Shown here: positions 18,133 through 28,324 of the stretch, in pieces | Layout of the letters: every line of letters begins with the position of its first letter | Position numbering within the stretch: the first letter of the stretch is position 1 | Assembly: GCF_029194005.1 (NCBI RefSeq) | Contig: NZ_JARFVA010000004.1 | Location: forward strand, 124,001-188,000 | DNA from: Flagellimonas okinawensis | GTDB lineage: Bacteria > Bacteroidota > Bacteroidia > Flavobacteriales > Flavobacteriaceae | Direction: 5' to 3' | Length of the DNA stretch: 64,000 nucleotides | Position numbers and translations under genes: made by a program | Notes under the pieces: model-generated | Told to the model about the DNA's origin: nothing | What the model saw: the letters and a program-made list of their open reading frames with translations, nothing else | The model's database searches: none

Positions 18133-19338
18133 GTGTTCGCAATATTCAAAAATCTGAAAGGTGATAAAGCTATTTGGGGCGTAGTGGCCCTATTGGCACT
18201 TTTCTCATTTTTGCCGGTGTACAGCGCCAGTACCAATTTGGTATACGTCAATGGTGATGGGACCACTTTGGGCCATTTGGTAAAGCATGCTGTGCTGTTG
18301 TTTCTGGGCTTCGGCATTATATATGCTGTACATAGGATACCGACGCATTATTTCAAAGGGCTCTCCATTATAGCCATGCCCATAGTCATACTATTGTTGA
18401 TCTATACTTTGACCGTGGAAACGCGGATTGGAGGGGTCACGGCCAATCGTTGGATAAAGATTCCCTTGGTCGGAGTCAATTTTCAGACATCAACATTGGC
18501 TGCTGTGGTTTTAATGATTTGGATTGCTAGGTATCTAACCAAAATCAAGGAAACCAAAATCACTTTTAAAGAAAGTATTTTGCCGTTGTGGCTCCCTGTT
18601 GCTTTGGTGGTATTGTTGATTTTGCCCGAAAATTTTTCAACCGCAGCCATCATCAGCTTTATGGCGTTGGTACTTTGTTTTCTAGGTGGATATCCATTAA
18701 AATATCTATTTGCAATGGTGGGAACCGGTATTGTTTTGGCCGGAATGTTCTTGTTCGTACTGTTCAAGGCGCCAGAAGTATTGCCACAACGTGCAGGGAC
18801 ATGGAAATCAAGGATAGAGACCTTTATCCACCCGGAACAGGCGGACAAAGATGATCTGCACCAATTGACCTTGGCACAGATTGCCGTGGCCGAAGGTGGT
18901 GTTGTGGGCAAGGGTGCCGGAAAAAGTGTGATGAAGAACATGTTGTCCCAGAGTACCTCGGATTTCATTTTTGCCATCATTATAGAAGAATATGGATTAT
19001 TGGGTGGAGGGGCTTTGCTCTTTTTCTACCTCTTATTGCTGTTTCGCATTGTGGTCGTGGCGCATTCGGCCAAAACGGTATTCTCAAAATTATTGGTGAT
19101 CGGCGTAGGACTGCCTATTGTATTCCAGGCCTTTATCAATATGGCCGTGGTGGTGCAGTTGTTTCCCGTAACGGGACAGCCCTTGCCGTTGATCAGTATG
19201 GGGGGGACATCTATTTGGATGACCTGTATGGCCATTGGAATCGTGTTGAGTGCCAGTAATAAAAAGGAAAATTTGGAGGAGCAATCCCAAGGAATAGATG
19301 ATACGAACCCTTTAGAAGTATTGAGTGGGCAATTATAG
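18133..19338 (+). CDS. ftsW: FtsW septal peptidoglycan glycosyltransferase (SEDS)
   Basis: FtsW polymerises lipid II at the septum and pairs with the FtsI-type PBP encoded upstream. The 401-residue polytopic protein starts at GTG 18133. SEDS-family features are the first membrane segment followed by YSAS, the NRWI motif ([21 protein letters not shown]), the periplasmic loop containing [20 protein letters not shown], and [11 protein letters not shown] near the end. Its C-terminus overlaps murG by 14 bp. Confidence 0.96.
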   Translation: MFAIFKNLKGDKAIWGVVALLALFSFLPVYSASTNLVYVNGDGTTLGHLVKHAVLLFLGFGIIYAVHRIPTHYFKGLSIIAMPIVILLLIYTLTVETRIGGVTANRWIKIPLVGVNFQTSTLAAVVLMIWIARYLTKIKETKITFKESILPLWLPVALVVLLILPENFSTAAIISFMALVLCFLGGYPLKYLFAMVGTGIVLAGMFLFVLFKAPEVLPQRAGTWKSRIETFIHPEQADKDDLHQLTLAQIAVAEGGVVGKGAGKSVMKNMLSQSTSDFIFAIIIEEYGLLGGGALLFFYLLLLFRIVVVAHSAKTVFSKLLVIGVGLPIVFQAFINMAVVVQLFPVTGQPLPLISMGGTSIWMTCMAIGIVLSASNKKENLEEQSQGIDDTNPLEVLSGQL

Positions 19339-20413
19339 GTTTATACTTTCTGGAGGAGGGACTGGAGGACATATTTATCCTGCCGTGGCCATTGCGAACG
19401 AGCTGAAGAGAAGATATCCTAAAGCTAAATTTTTGTTCGTAGGTGCAAAGGATAAAATGGAAATGGAAAAAGTACCGCAGGCCGGATACGAGATAAAAGG
19501 CTTGTGGATAAGTGGAATACAACGGAAACTGACATTGAAGAATCTCATGTTTCCATTTAAACTGATAAGTAGTTTGTTGGCAGCACGAAAAATAGTGAAG
19601 CAATTTAAACCCCATGTGGCCATTGGTACCGGGGGGTTTGCTAGCGGACCTTTGTTGAAAATGGCCGAAAGCTCAGGTGTGCCCTGTTTGCTGCAAGAAC
19701 AGAATTCCTTTGCTGGAATCACCAATAAACTATTGGCGGGCAAGGCGGAAAAAATATGTGTGGCCTATGATGGTATGGATCGATTTTTTCCGAAGGAGAA
19801 AATCGTGAAGACGGGAAACCCCATCCGAACGGATTTAGTGGAATTAAAGGAAGGTAAAAAAGAGGCCGCCGCCTTTTTTGGACTTGATGGCGATAAAAGG
19901 ACGGTCTTGGTTCTGGGCGGTAGCCTGGGAGCAAGACGAATCAATCAATTGATTGAAAAGGAACTTGGTTTTTTTGAAGAAAAAGGATGGCAAGTGCTTT
20001 GGCAATGTGGCAAGTTGTACAACGAGGAATATAAAAAATATGATTCCAGTTCGGTAAAGGTCTTGGCCTTTGTTAACCGGATGGATTTTGCCTACGCAGC
20101 AGCCGATGTTGTCATTTCAAGGGCTGGTGCCGGTTCCGTTTCCGAGCTATGCTTGGTGGGCAAACCGGTGATTTTTGTTCCATCGCCCAATGTGGCCGAA
20201 GACCATCAAACCCAGAATGCAAAAGCTCTGGTGGCCAAGGATGCCGCTATTATGCTTCGTGAAAATGAATTGGATTCGGAATTTGAACAACGCTTTTCTG
20301 AGTTGATTGAATCAGAGGAGATGCAGGAAAACCTTGGGAAAAACATCAAAAAAATGGCAATGCCAAAGGCTACCGAACATATTGTGGACGAAATTGAAAA
20401 GTTGTTGAAGTGA
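19325..20413 (+). CDS. murG: UDP-GlcNAc:lipid I N-acetylglucosaminyltransferase MurG
   Basis: MurG converts lipid I to lipid II on the cytoplasmic face of the membrane. It starts at GTG 19325, inside the ftsW end. The N-terminus has the family's glycine-rich loop [28 protein letters not shown] follows near residue 100, and the C-terminal donor-binding domain has [13 protein letters not shown] and the [14 protein letters not shown] segment. The 362-residue length is normal. It overlaps murC by 4 bp (GTGA). Confidence 0.97.
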   Translation: MGNYRFILSGGGTGGHIYPAVAIANELKRRYPKAKFLFVGAKDKMEMEKVPQAGYEIKGLWISGIQRKLTLKNLMFPFKLISSLLAARKIVKQFKPHVAIGTGGFASGPLLKMAESSGVPCLLQEQNSFAGITNKLLAGKAEKICVAYDGMDRFFPKEKIVKTGNPIRTDLVELKEGKKEAAAFFGLDGDKRTVLVLGGSLGARRINQLIEKELGFFEEKGWQVLWQCGKLYNEEYKKYDSSSVKVLAFVNRMDFAYAAADVVISRAGAGSVSELCLVGKPVIFVPSPNVAEDHQTQNAKALVAKDAAIMLRENELDSEFEQRFSELIESEEMQENLGKNIKKMAMPKATEHIVDEIEKLLK

Positions 20414-21759
20414 ATTTGAAGGATATACATAGCGTTTATTTTATCGGTATAGGTGGCATAGGGATGTCCGCTTTGGCTCGCTATTTCAAATTTGTGGGTA
20501 AAGAAGTGGCGGGTTATGACCGTACACCTACACCCATTACGGATGGATTGACAGAGAAAGGAATCTCAGTTCATTTTGAAGATAATGTCGATTTGATTTC
20601 CGATACGTTCAAGCATCCACAAACCCTAGTGGTTTACACACCGGCCGTACCTTCTAAACATTCGGAACTTCAGTATTTCAAGAGACAAGGATTTGACTTG
20701 AAAAAGCGCTCCGAAGTTTTGGGTATCATCACCAAAGATTCATTTTGTTTGGCGGTTGCCGGGACACATGGCAAAACCACCACTACTTGCATTTTGGCAC
20801 ATTTGCTCAAAGAATGTGGTTTGCCAATGACTGCATTTTTAGGTGGTATTTCGGAAGACTTCGATAGTAATTTTGTGCTTGATGGAACAGAGTATTCCGT
20901 AGTGGAAGCGGATGAATTCGATCGTTCTTTTTTACGATTGAGTCCCACCATAGCCTGTGTAACCTCAATGGATGCCGATCACTTGGATATTTATGGGACA
21001 AAAGAGGAACTTCAGCATTCGTTCAGGGATTTCGTGGATAAAATAAAGCCCGGGGGAAAGTTGTTCGTTAACAAGGGCCTGCCCTTGGAGGGAATCACCT
21101 TTGGTATTGAGAATGGTGCCGATTACTGCATAGAAAATATTGAAATTGAACATGGAGCCTACATATTTGATCTGGTAACGCCTTCCGAGGTCATCAAGAA
21201 CGTAAAGTTCAACAAGCCGGGAAGGCATAATTTACTCAATGGATTAGCTGCTTTTGCGATGGCGGTGCAAACGGGTTGCCCACCACACCGCCTTGCCGAA
21301 GCTCTCGGTACTTTTAAAGGGGTGCAGCGTAGGTTCTCCTATCAGATAAAAGAAGAGAATTTTGTCTTTATCGACGACTATGCCCATCACCCCACGGAAA
21401 TCAGTGCGGTACATCAGGCCATTAGGGAAATGCATGCGGGACAAAAAGTGACAGTGATTTTTCAGCCCCATCTTTTTTCACGTACAAAGGATTTTATCGA
21501 TGATTTTGCCTCAAGTCTTTCGGATTTTGATGAAATCATCCTATTGGATATTTACCCTGCCAGGGAAGAGCCCATTGAAGGTGTGAACTCGCAGTGGCTC
21601 TTGGATAAAATTGAAAATCCCAATAAAAGACTGATTTCAAAATCAGCATTATTGGAGGAAGTAAAGAACTGCAAAACCGGGGTGTTGGTCGCCCTAGGAG
21701 CAGGTGATATTGGACTGGAAGTACCAAAAATCAAAAAAGAACTGAGCAATGCGCATTAA
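20410..21759 (+). CDS. murC: UDP-N-acetylmuramate-L-alanine ligase MurC
   Basis: MurC adds L-alanine to UDP-MurNAc, the first stem-peptide step. It starts at GTG 20410. The N-terminal motif is [16 protein letters not shown]; the ATP loop is [11 protein letters not shown] (about 115-125), with DEFDRSFL next and [12 protein letters not shown] in the C-terminal domain. GTHGKT rather than GTNGKT is characteristic of MurC. It has 449 residues and overlaps ftsQ by 11 bp. Confidence 0.97.
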   Translation: MNLKDIHSVYFIGIGGIGMSALARYFKFVGKEVAGYDRTPTPITDGLTEKGISVHFEDNVDLISDTFKHPQTLVVYTPAVPSKHSELQYFKRQGFDLKKRSEVLGIITKDSFCLAVAGTHGKTTTTCILAHLLKECGLPMTAFLGGISEDFDSNFVLDGTEYSVVEADEFDRSFLRLSPTIACVTSMDADHLDIYGTKEELQHSFRDFVDKIKPGGKLFVNKGLPLEGITFGIENGADYCIENIEIEHGAYIFDLVTPSEVIKNVKFNKPGRHNLLNGLAAFAMAVQTGCPPHRLAEALGTFKGVQRRFSYQIKEENFVFIDDYAHHPTEISAVHQAIREMHAGQKVTVIFQPHLFSRTKDFIDDFASSLSDFDEIILLDIYPAREEPIEGVNSQWLLDKIENPNKRLISKSALLEEVKNCKTGVLVALGAGDIGLEVPKIKKELSNAH

Positions 21760-22468
21760 TTGGGAATACATTAAACTGGCATTTTTGTCGGTATCCATAG
21801 TTGCGCTCTATGGATTTGCCGATCAAAGAAACCAAAGAAAAATGGTGGAAAAAGTCACTGTAAAATTCGTTGGTGAAAACAATTTGTATTTAACTGAGGA
21901 TGCGGTTAATAAATTGTTAATACAAAATTACGGACCCCTAGAGAACAGGCCCAAAGAACAGTTAGTTTTGAATACCATAGAGGAGGTTATACTATCCAAT
22001 GATATGGTCAAAAATGCCCAGGTCTATCTTACTGTAAACGGGGAACTTGTATCCAAGATTGTTCAGCGAAAGCCAATTGGAAGAATAGAGGGTGTCTCCA
22101 AATTTTATTTGGATGATCAGGGCAAACGTATGCCATTGTCTAGATATCATTCGGCAAGGGTTCCGATAATTACTGGAAAAATTACCGGGAAGACCCTTGA
22201 GGATGCCTATGTAATATTGGACTATATCAACAATGATGATTTTTTGAGAAAAAACATTATTGGGATACATATCGAGGAAGAAGGAAAATATCAGCTCAAG
22301 TTCCGCATGGAAAACTTTGTGGTAAACCTGGGCGGAGTGGATAATTTGAACTTAAAGTTCAAAAATTTTATGGCCTTTTATGCGAAGGCGGCCAAGGACA
22401 ATTCCTTGGAGGATTATGCAACAGTTAGTTTGGAATTCAACAATCAAGTGGTTTGCACCAAAATTTAA
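21749..22468 (+). CDS. ftsQ: cell division protein FtsQ
   Basis: This 239-residue bitopic protein has a short cytoplasmic tail (MRINWEYIK), one membrane segment (about 10-25) and a periplasmic part. The latter starts with a POTRA-like stretch (EKVTVKFVGENNLYLTEDAVNKL) and carries a beta-rich FtsQ domain. FtsQ bridges early and late divisome proteins. Sequence similarity among FtsQ proteins is low, so the position between murC and ftsA supports the call. It ends 3 bp before the ftsA ATG. Confidence 0.9.
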   Translation: MRINWEYIKLAFLSVSIVALYGFADQRNQRKMVEKVTVKFVGENNLYLTEDAVNKLLIQNYGPLENRPKEQLVLNTIEEVILSNDMVKNAQVYLTVNGELVSKIVQRKPIGRIEGVSKFYLDDQGKRMPLSRYHSARVPIITGKITGKTLEDAYVILDYINNDDFLRKNIIGIHIEEEGKYQLKFRMENFVVNLGGVDNLNLKFKNFMAFYAKAAKDNSLEDYATVSLEFNNQVVCTKI

Positions 22469-22471
22469 ATT

Positions 22472-23803
22472 ATGGAACAAGGTAATTATTCAGTTGGATT
22501 GGATATTGGAACTACCAAGATCGTAGCGATCATAGGTAGGGAAAATGAGTATGGGAAAATTGAAATTTTGGGCACCGGACGATCAAAGAGTTTGGGTGTT
22601 CACCGTGGAGTGGTCAACAATATCACACAGACCATTTCGTCCATACAACAAGCGGTGGAACAGGCAGAATTAAATTCTGGCCTTAAGATAGGTTCTGTTG
22701 TCGTGGGTATTGCAGGTCAGCATATTCGTAGCTTGCACCATAGCGACTACATCACAAGGCCCAATTCCGAAGAGGTAATAGACAATGAGGATTTGGACAA
22801 ATTGTGCAACCAAGTGTACAAATTGGTGATGCTCCCCGGAGAGGAGATCATCCATGTGTTGCCACAAGAGTACAAAGTGGACGGTCAATCGGAAATAAAG
22901 GAACCTGTAGGTATGTACGGTGGTCGTCTGGAGGCCAACTTTCATGTAGTGGTAGGGCAGGTTTCTTCCATTAAAAATATTGGAAGGTGCATAAAGAGCG
23001 CTGGTCTGGACCTTGGGAACATTACGTTGGAGCCATTGGCATCTGCTGATGCAGTTTTGAGCCAGGAAGAAAAGGAAGCTGGTGTTGCTTTGATCGATAT
23101 AGGTGGTGGAACTACTGATTTGGCCATCTTTAAGGACGGTATTATCCGTCATACCTCTGTTATCCCATTTGGTGGTAATGTAATCACAGAAGATATCAAA
23201 GAGGGCTGCTCGATCATTGAAAAGCAAGCCGAACTCTTGAAGATAAAATTTGGTTCCGCTTGGCCAGGGGAGAACAAGGATAACGAAATTGTTTCCATTC
23301 CGGGGCTTAGAGGTCGTGAACCAAAGGAAATCACATTAAAGAACCTTTCCAAGATTATTCACGCGCGAGTAGTGGAAATCGTGGAACAGGTGTATGTGGA
23401 AATCAAAAACTACGGACACGAGGAACAAAAGAAAAAATTGATCGCTGGAATAGTGCTTACCGGAGGTGGAAGCCAATTGAAGCATTTGAAACAATTGGTA
23501 GAGTACATTACCGGAATGGACACCAGGATTGGATATCCAAACGAACATTTGGCCGGTGATTCCGACGAGGAAATCGCAAGTCCATTGTATGCCACGGCCG
23601 TTGGATTATTGATGAATTCCCTTAGGGCCAACAATAAGAACCAAGAAGTTCACCAAGAAGAGGTGCACGAAGAAGAATTATTGGTCGGTCAGGAAAACGA
23701 TATGGGCGCCAAAGCTAATGCAACGGCGACGCATACGGAGAGAAAATCCATTTTTGATAAATGGTCGGAAAAGTTGAAGGACTTTTTGGACAATGCAGAA
23801 TAA
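22472..23803 (+). CDS. ftsA: cell division protein FtsA
   Basis: FtsA is the actin-like protein that tethers FtsZ to the membrane and recruits the divisome. The 443 residues show the actin-fold phosphate loops SVGLDIGTTKIVAII (N-terminus) and LIDIGGGTTDLAIF (about 208-221), and the adenosine motif GIVLTGGGSQLKHL near 325. The C-terminal end (SIFDKWSEKLKDFLDNAE) is a plausible amphipathic membrane-targeting helix. It lies just upstream of ftsZ. Confidence 0.96.
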   Translation: MEQGNYSVGLDIGTTKIVAIIGRENEYGKIEILGTGRSKSLGVHRGVVNNITQTISSIQQAVEQAELNSGLKIGSVVVGIAGQHIRSLHHSDYITRPNSEEVIDNEDLDKLCNQVYKLVMLPGEEIIHVLPQEYKVDGQSEIKEPVGMYGGRLEANFHVVVGQVSSIKNIGRCIKSAGLDLGNITLEPLASADAVLSQEEKEAGVALIDIGGGTTDLAIFKDGIIRHTSVIPFGGNVITEDIKEGCSIIEKQAELLKIKFGSAWPGENKDNEIVSIPGLRGREPKEITLKNLSKIIHARVVEIVEQVYVEIKNYGHEEQKKKLIAGIVLTGGGSQLKHLKQLVEYITGMDTRIGYPNEHLAGDSDEEIASPLYATAVGLLMNSLRANNKNQEVHQEEVHEEELLVGQENDMGAKANATATHTERKSIFDKWSEKLKDFLDNAE

Positions 23804-23830
23804 TAACCCCATAAGAGAAACACAACTGTC

Positions 23831-25813
23831 ATGAGTAAGAACACTGAATTTGACAACATCGCTTTTGATTTGCCCAAGAACAAGAGCAACGTAATTAAGG
23901 TTATCGGAGTTGGAGGTGGCGGTAGCAACGCTATCAATCACATGTTCCAGGCCGGTATCAACGGAGTCGATTTTGTAATCTGTAACACCGATGCACAGGC
24001 CTTGCAAAATAGTGCCGTACCAAATAAAATACAGTTGGGCGTATCCCTGACCGAAGGATTGGGTGCAGGTGCCAACCCAGATATTGGTGAGCAAGCCGCA
24101 TTGGAAAGCATGGAGGATCTAAAGGCCATGTTGGACAATAATACGAAAATGGCTTTCATTACTGCGGGAATGGGCGGTGGAACCGGAACAGGGGCAGCTC
24201 CCGTTTTGGCTAAGCTTGCCAAAGAGATGGATGTTCTTACGGTAGGTATCGTTACCATGCCGTTCCAGTTCGAGGGTGCCATGCGTAACAAACAAGCCCA
24301 AATCGGGATAGAGAAGCTACGTGCCAATGTGGATTCCTTGATCGTGATCAACAACAACAAGCTAAGGGAGGTATACGGTAATCTTGGGTTTAAGGCCGGT
24401 TTCTCCAAAGCAGATGAAGTATTGGCCACTGCGGCAAGGGGTATCGCAGAGGTAATAACCCATCACTACACACAGAACATTGACCTTAGGGATGCCAAAA
24501 CCGTACTTTCCAACAGTGGTACCGCCATTATGGGGTCGGCGGCAGCATCAGGTTCCTCAAGGGCCACCGAAGCTATTATGAAGGCTTTGGATTCCCCATT
24601 GTTGAACGATAATAAAATCAATGGGGCCAAAAACGTATTGTTGCTCATTGTATCAGGAACTCAAGAAATCACGATTGATGAAATCGGGGAGATCAATGAT
24701 CATATCCAGATTGAAGCAGGTCACGGAGCCAACATTATCATGGGTGTGGGAGAAGATGAAAGCTTGGGCGAGGCCATAGCCGTAACGGTAATAGCCACAG
24801 GTTTCAATGTAGACCAACAGGATAATATTGTAAATACCGAGTCCAAAAAGGTTTTTTATACCCTTGAGGATGAACAGACCGCAGAGCAGGACCTAACGCC
24901 TGAATCTACTACGGTTCAGGAAATCCAAGTTGAAAATACTCCGGTTCCCGAACCAGAGCCAGAGCCGACCGTGGTGAAGCATACTTTGGAAATGGAAGAG
25001 GTTGAGGAAGTAGCACCCAAAGTTGAAGCTAAGGATCCTGATTTGATTCCAACAACAAGTTATATCAGAAACTTCAATGTGTTCTATGAAGAAGTGGTCG
25101 CTGAGCCAGTAGAAGATGACTTCGTTATTATCGAAGCGAAGAACGTAATCAACAACATTGATGTAATTGATGCGGAAGAGGTATCTGCAAAAAGCAATGA
25201 AGACCAATTTACCTTAAGTTTCGATATGCCTTTGAACAATGATGTAGAGGAGGATGACGAAAAGGAACATACCGTAACCTTTAACTTGGACGATGATGGC
25301 CTTGGGGATGTGGAAGTGAACGATTATGTTGAGGTGAAGCCGGTCTTGGAGTATAAAAAAGAAGGTGAGACCCGATATGACCTTCAAGAATACATGGAAT
25401 TGGAAGAGCGGTTAACGGGGGCTAAATCAAAAGCTGAGACCCATGAGCCTAAAATGGTCGAGAACGAACTTGTTTTTGAAAAGAAAACGGTAAGGGTTGA
25501 AGAAAAAGAAGGTTCCAATCAACAAGAAGAACCTCAAAGTAGCTTGGATCCTATGAACAGTTCCATTAGCGATATTTTGAAAAACCGTGCCGATGAACGC
25601 AGGAGAAAGCTTAAGAACTTCAATTATAAGTTCCAAAACAACAGAAGCAGTATAGATGATATTGAAAAAGAGCCAGCATACAAACGCCAAGGTGTGGACC
25701 TGAACGATGTTCCAAAGGAACAAAAAGTATCCAGGACAACCTTGGGGGAGGATAGCAACGATGATTTACAGTTGCGTTCCAATAACTCTTTTTTGCACGA
25801 TAATGTTGATTAG
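23831..25813 (+). CDS. ftsZ: cell division GTPase FtsZ with long acidic C-terminal linker
   Basis: FtsZ is the tubulin homologue that forms the division ring. Residues 1-320 hold the GTPase: VGGGGSNAINHM (nucleotide binding) and the tubulin signature GGGTGTGAAPVLA (about 116-128), then NNNKLREVYG and DLRDAKTVLS. Residues from about 340 to 640 form a long Glu/Asp/Val-rich segment, probably disordered, and the end is NNSFLHDNVD, the likely peptide docking to FtsA. At 660 residues it is far longer than the roughly 380 of E. coli FtsZ; long linkers are usual in Bacteroidota. It is the last gene of the cluster, with a terminator after it. Confidence 0.97.
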   Translation: MSKNTEFDNIAFDLPKNKSNVIKVIGVGGGGSNAINHMFQAGINGVDFVICNTDAQALQNSAVPNKIQLGVSLTEGLGAGANPDIGEQAALESMEDLKAMLDNNTKMAFITAGMGGGTGTGAAPVLAKLAKEMDVLTVGIVTMPFQFEGAMRNKQAQIGIEKLRANVDSLIVINNNKLREVYGNLGFKAGFSKADEVLATAARGIAEVITHHYTQNIDLRDAKTVLSNSGTAIMGSAAASGSSRATEAIMKALDSPLLNDNKINGAKNVLLLIVSGTQEITIDEIGEINDHIQIEAGHGANIIMGVGEDESLGEAIAVTVIATGFNVDQQDNIVNTESKKVFYTLEDEQTAEQDLTPESTTVQEIQVENTPVPEPEPEPTVVKHTLEMEEVEEVAPKVEAKDPDLIPTTSYIRNFNVFYEEVVAEPVEDDFVIIEAKNVINNIDVIDAEEVSAKSNEDQFTLSFDMPLNNDVEEDDEKEHTVTFNLDDDGLGDVEVNDYVEVKPVLEYKKEGETRYDLQEYMELEERLTGAKSKAETHEPKMVENELVFEKKTVRVEEKEGSNQQEEPQSSLDPMNSSISDILKNRADERRRKLKNFNYKFQNNRSSIDDIEKEPAYKRQGVDLNDVPKEQKVSRTTLGEDSNDDLQLRSNNSFLHDNVD

Positions 25814-25850
25814 TAGTGTTTAAATTAACATCCATTTTTAATGGAAAGCA

Positions 25851-25889
25851 TAAACCCGGAAGTGCAAAAACTTTCGGGTTTATTTTTTA
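25851..25889 (+). terminator. terminator of the dcw cluster
   Basis: A 13-bp stem is formed by TAAACCCGGAAGT (25851-25863) and ACTTTCGGGTTTA (25870-25882) with one G-T pair and a 6-nt loop. A T-rich run follows. It lies 38 bp after the ftsZ stop. Confidence 0.88.
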
Positions 25890-25913
25890 TCTTCGCGGCC
25901 TAAATATATTCTA

Positions 25914-26366
25914 ATGGGTTTGCAAGAAAAGGTGATGACAGAAATGAAGGCCGCAATGAAGGCAAAGGACACCGTTGCCTTGGAATCTTTGCGAGCCGTA
26001 AAGTCGGCAATATTATTGGCCAAGACCGATAAAGGTGGTGGAGCGGAATTGTCCGAAGAAGATGAGGTCAAGTTGGTTCAGAAACTGGTAAAGCAGCGAA
26101 AGGATTCTGCCGCTATCTATAAAGAGCAGGGCAGGGAGGATTTGGCAGAACCGGAATTGGCACAAGTAGCCGTTATCGAAAAATTCTTGCCTGAGCAGCT
26201 TACCGAAGAGGAAATTGAGAAGGTCGTGGTTCAGACCATTGACTCCATTGGGGCCTCGGGTATGCAGGACATGGGTAAAGTAATGGGAATCGTTTCCAAA
26301 GAATTGGCAGGTCAAGCTGATGGAAAGACCATTTCCGCCATTGTAAAAGCAAAATTAAGCTCATAA
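25914..26366 (+). CDS. GatB/YqeY domain protein
   Basis: This 150-residue soluble protein consists of the YqeY domain found at the C-terminus of GatB. It opens with GLQEKVMTEMKAAMKAKDTVALESLRAVKSAI (residues 2-33) and contains EQLTEEEIEKVV and GKVMGIVSKELAGQADGKTIS, both typical. Stand-alone YqeY proteins are linked to tRNA-dependent amidation by resemblance only. Its role is unproven. It lies directly upstream of tRNA-Arg. Confidence 0.92.
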   Translation: MGLQEKVMTEMKAAMKAKDTVALESLRAVKSAILLAKTDKGGGAELSEEDEVKLVQKLVKQRKDSAAIYKEQGREDLAEPELAQVAVIEKFLPEQLTEEEIEKVVVQTIDSIGASGMQDMGKVMGIVSKELAGQADGKTISAIVKAKLSS

Positions 26367-26376
26367 TAACATATTG

Positions 26377-26450
26377 GGCCGCGTAGTTCAACTGGATAGA
26401 ATATCAGATTTCGGCTCTGAGGGTTGAGGGTTCGAATCCTTCCGCGGTCA
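26377..26450 (+). tRNA. tRNA-Arg (anticodon TCG)
   Basis: A 74-nt cloverleaf can be drawn. The acceptor stem pairs GGCCGCG (26377-26383) with CGCGGTC, including one G-T pair, and the discriminator base is A26450. The anticodon stem is TCAGA/TCTGA around the loop TTTCGGC, which gives anticodon TCG. The T arm is GAGGG-TTCGAAT-CCTTC. CCA is not encoded. Its 3' end is the probable integration site of the adjacent element, and the serine recombinase frame reads into it on the other strand. Confidence 0.93.
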
Positions 26451-28020
26451 CTAAAGGGGATTTTCTGCAAATCGAGTGGAAGTCCCCTTTTTCTTTACCC
26501 TTCAAACTCCCCGCCAATATAGAGATTGCACCAAAAATCTCATTGACCCGAAAAGTTCGAACTCGCTTGTTTTTGAAGTCATACCCAATCCCGTCGGGGA
26601 ACACCATATATTGGATGGCCCGTTTGGTTTCCAAATCCCCTAACTTCCACAGTGATGGTAGGTTACAGGCATAACCGAGTGCCAATTTTACGGACTTTTT
26701 AAGGTTCGAACTATTTATTCCCACATTTTCCATTTTCACCTCCAGTTCCCTCTGTTTGGCTTTCAGTTCCGGCATGAAAAGGTCGTACTGGGACTTTGTG
26801 ATCTCGTTCAGAACGACGAATCTTCTCTCCAATGTATCAATCCTTTCTTTAAGTTGGCCGAGTTCTTTGGCCAACCGCTTTTGGTCATGAAGTGCTTCTT
26901 GATTCTTGACAATTAAGGTATCATGAATCATCTCGGTCAAAGGCTCTATATACTTTTTGTCGGCCAGTGTAAACCTGTTCAATACGTTCAGGAACTCTTT
27001 ATGGAGCTTATTGGCGCTTCTGTTCTCCTTGCTGCCCTTACGTCTGTTCTTGTAATAGCACAGTCCCTTTTTCTTGACAATATATCCAGTGTAGGGCGTT
27101 CCACAGACCGAAGATCTGACGAACATCTTCAATGGCAGGTTTTCGTCATCGAACGAATATTTCTTCGGTGGCTCACCTGCATGGAGCAGATTGTGGATCT
27201 TAAGGAACATTTCTTTCGATATGAGGGCCTCGTGTTTCCCCTGGATCACTTCTCCGGGAATAAGACTGTTCACGATAAGCCCACAATAGAACGGGTTCCT
27301 GAAAAGGTCCGTTAACCTTTTTGCATGTATGTCCAGACCCTTTTCTTTCAGACGCTTTGCAATCTCGACATGTGACATATTGGAATTTGCCTTCCATAAA
27401 AAAGCCTGTTTCAGCAATCTTCCTTTCTCCGAGATCACAAAATTCGGGATCTTCCCTTTCCCGGGATTCGTATTGGTATATCCAAATGGATAGGCACCAG
27501 TCCAATGGCCCCTTCGCAGTTTTTCCCGCATTCCAGTAATGGATTTGTCCCTACGGATCTGGTTGTCGAAATGGGAGAACATATGGTAGAGATTTTCCTG
27601 GAACGTACCCGCACTTGTGGTCACATCGATTTCTTGGGTTGCCGATATAACGGCCACTCCCTGTTTTTTTAACTGTTCGCTGATATAGGCACCGTTCGCG
27701 CCAGTTCTGGAAAATCTATCATAGGAATAGACGATGATATAGCCGATGTTCTTTCTCCTTTTGACATAGCTGAGCATTCTTTGGAACTCCCTGCGCTCAT
27801 CGCTCTTTGCGGATTCATAGGTTCCCCCGAAATATTCCAATACTTCCAATTCTTTTCGAATTGCGTATTCCTGGCAATATTTAAGTTGGGTGCTGAGACT
27901 GGCATTGTTGTCAAATTGCTCCTTACTGGAAACACGGGTGTAGATGACCGCCGTGTTGTTCTTTCCTATGATCCTTCCTTTTTCCTTTTTCGCAAATTGA
28001 CTGAATACCTCTAAGTTCAT
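26404..28020 (-). CDS. large serine recombinase (element integrase), C-terminus encoded by tRNA-Arg antisense
   Basis: The 538-residue protein has an N-terminal resolvase domain with the catalytic Ser in VIYTRVSSKEQ (about 31-32) and the Arg-containing YSYDRFSRTG. A recombinase domain (about 165-290) and a coiled coil (about 390-440) follow, a typical large serine integrase layout. A zinc ribbon is poorly kept: only one clear Cys remains in VRSSVCGTPYTG. ATG 28020 overlaps the stop of a 59-codon upstream ORF. The frame leaves the element through the att core and ends in the tRNA; the last residues, AEGFEPSTLRAEI, are tRNA-Arg read backwards. It probably catalyses insertion and excision. Confidence 0.9.
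   Translation of the reverse strand: MNLEVFSQFAKKEKGRIIGKNNTAVIYTRVSSKEQFDNNASLSTQLKYCQEYAIRKELEVLEYFGGTYESAKSDERREFQRMLSYVKRRKNIGYIIVYSYDRFSRTGANGAYISEQLKKQGVAVISATQEIDVTTSAGTFQENLYHMFSHFDNQIRRDKSITGMREKLRRGHWTGAYPFGYTNTNPGKGKIPNFVISEKGRLLKQAFLWKANSNMSHVEIAKRLKEKGLDIHAKRLTDLFRNPFYCGLIVNSLIPGEVIQGKHEALISKEMFLKIHNLLHAGEPPKKYSFDDENLPLKMFVRSSVCGTPYTGYIVKKKGLCYYKNRRKGSKENRSANKLHKEFLNVLNRFTLADKKYIEPLTEMIHDTLIVKNQEALHDQKRLAKELGQLKERIDTLERRFVVLNEITKSQYDLFMPELKAKQRELEVKMENVGINSSNLKKSVKLALGYACNLPSLWKLGDLETKRAIQYMVFPDGIGYDFKNKRVRTFRVNEIFGAISILAGSLKGKEKGDFHSICRKSPLVTAEGFEPSTLRAEI
26446..26452. other. putative attL core (GGTCACT) at the tRNA-Arg 3' end
   Basis: GGTCACT covers the last five bases of tRNA-Arg and two beyond. 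The same heptamer is at 45757-45763, directly before a terminator of the kind that follows tRNA genes. The heptamer also occurs at 28225 and 30041, so it is weak evidence by itself; the context at both ends supports it. Confidence 0.5.
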
Positions 28021-28196
28021 ATGTTCCCTTTTTGGACATGGCGGCAAACTATGTTGGCGAGTTCCCTGAGTTGTTCCACGATCTTTTTCGCTTCTTTCTC
28101 CGGGCAGTCCTCAAAACCTTTATACGTTCTGAGCCATGTACTGTTGAATGTTCTGTTTTTCCGCTTTAGCTCGATTATCGGGTTTGACATTTCCAT
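28017..28196 (-). CDS. 59-residue ORF translationally coupled to the recombinase
   Basis: The ORF runs from ATG 28196 (MEMSNPIIELKRKNRTFNST...) to a TGA at 28017-28019 that overlaps the recombinase ATG (ATATGA). An internal ATG at 28190 is also possible. The product is basic and hydrophilic, with a helical C-terminal half (EKEAKKIVEQLRELANIV). I recognise no family. The tight coupling suggests it is real and acts with the recombinase, for example as an accessory or directionality protein, but that is inference only. Confidence 0.6.
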   Translation of the reverse strand: MEMSNPIIELKRKNRTFNSTWLRTYKGFEDCPEKEAKKIVEQLRELANIVCRHVQKGNI

Positions 28197-28324
28197 TAAA
28201 TAGCAGTAGCTCCTTTATCTTGAAGGTCACTACCGTATTTGTAAAGCAGGCTTTAATTTACCTTTTTTAATTGATCTGATCCCTTGTGGGACCATTGTTT
28301 TATTCCATACTTATGAGTTGTCGG

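Noticed and set aside
22670..23227. 185-codon frame opposite ftsA
   Set aside because: Antisense shadow of a well-supported ftsA gene, with a product of unnatural composition.
26923..27315. 130-codon frame on + inside the serine recombinase gene
   Set aside because: Antisense shadow; the recombinase frame has catalytic motifs and a coherent domain order.
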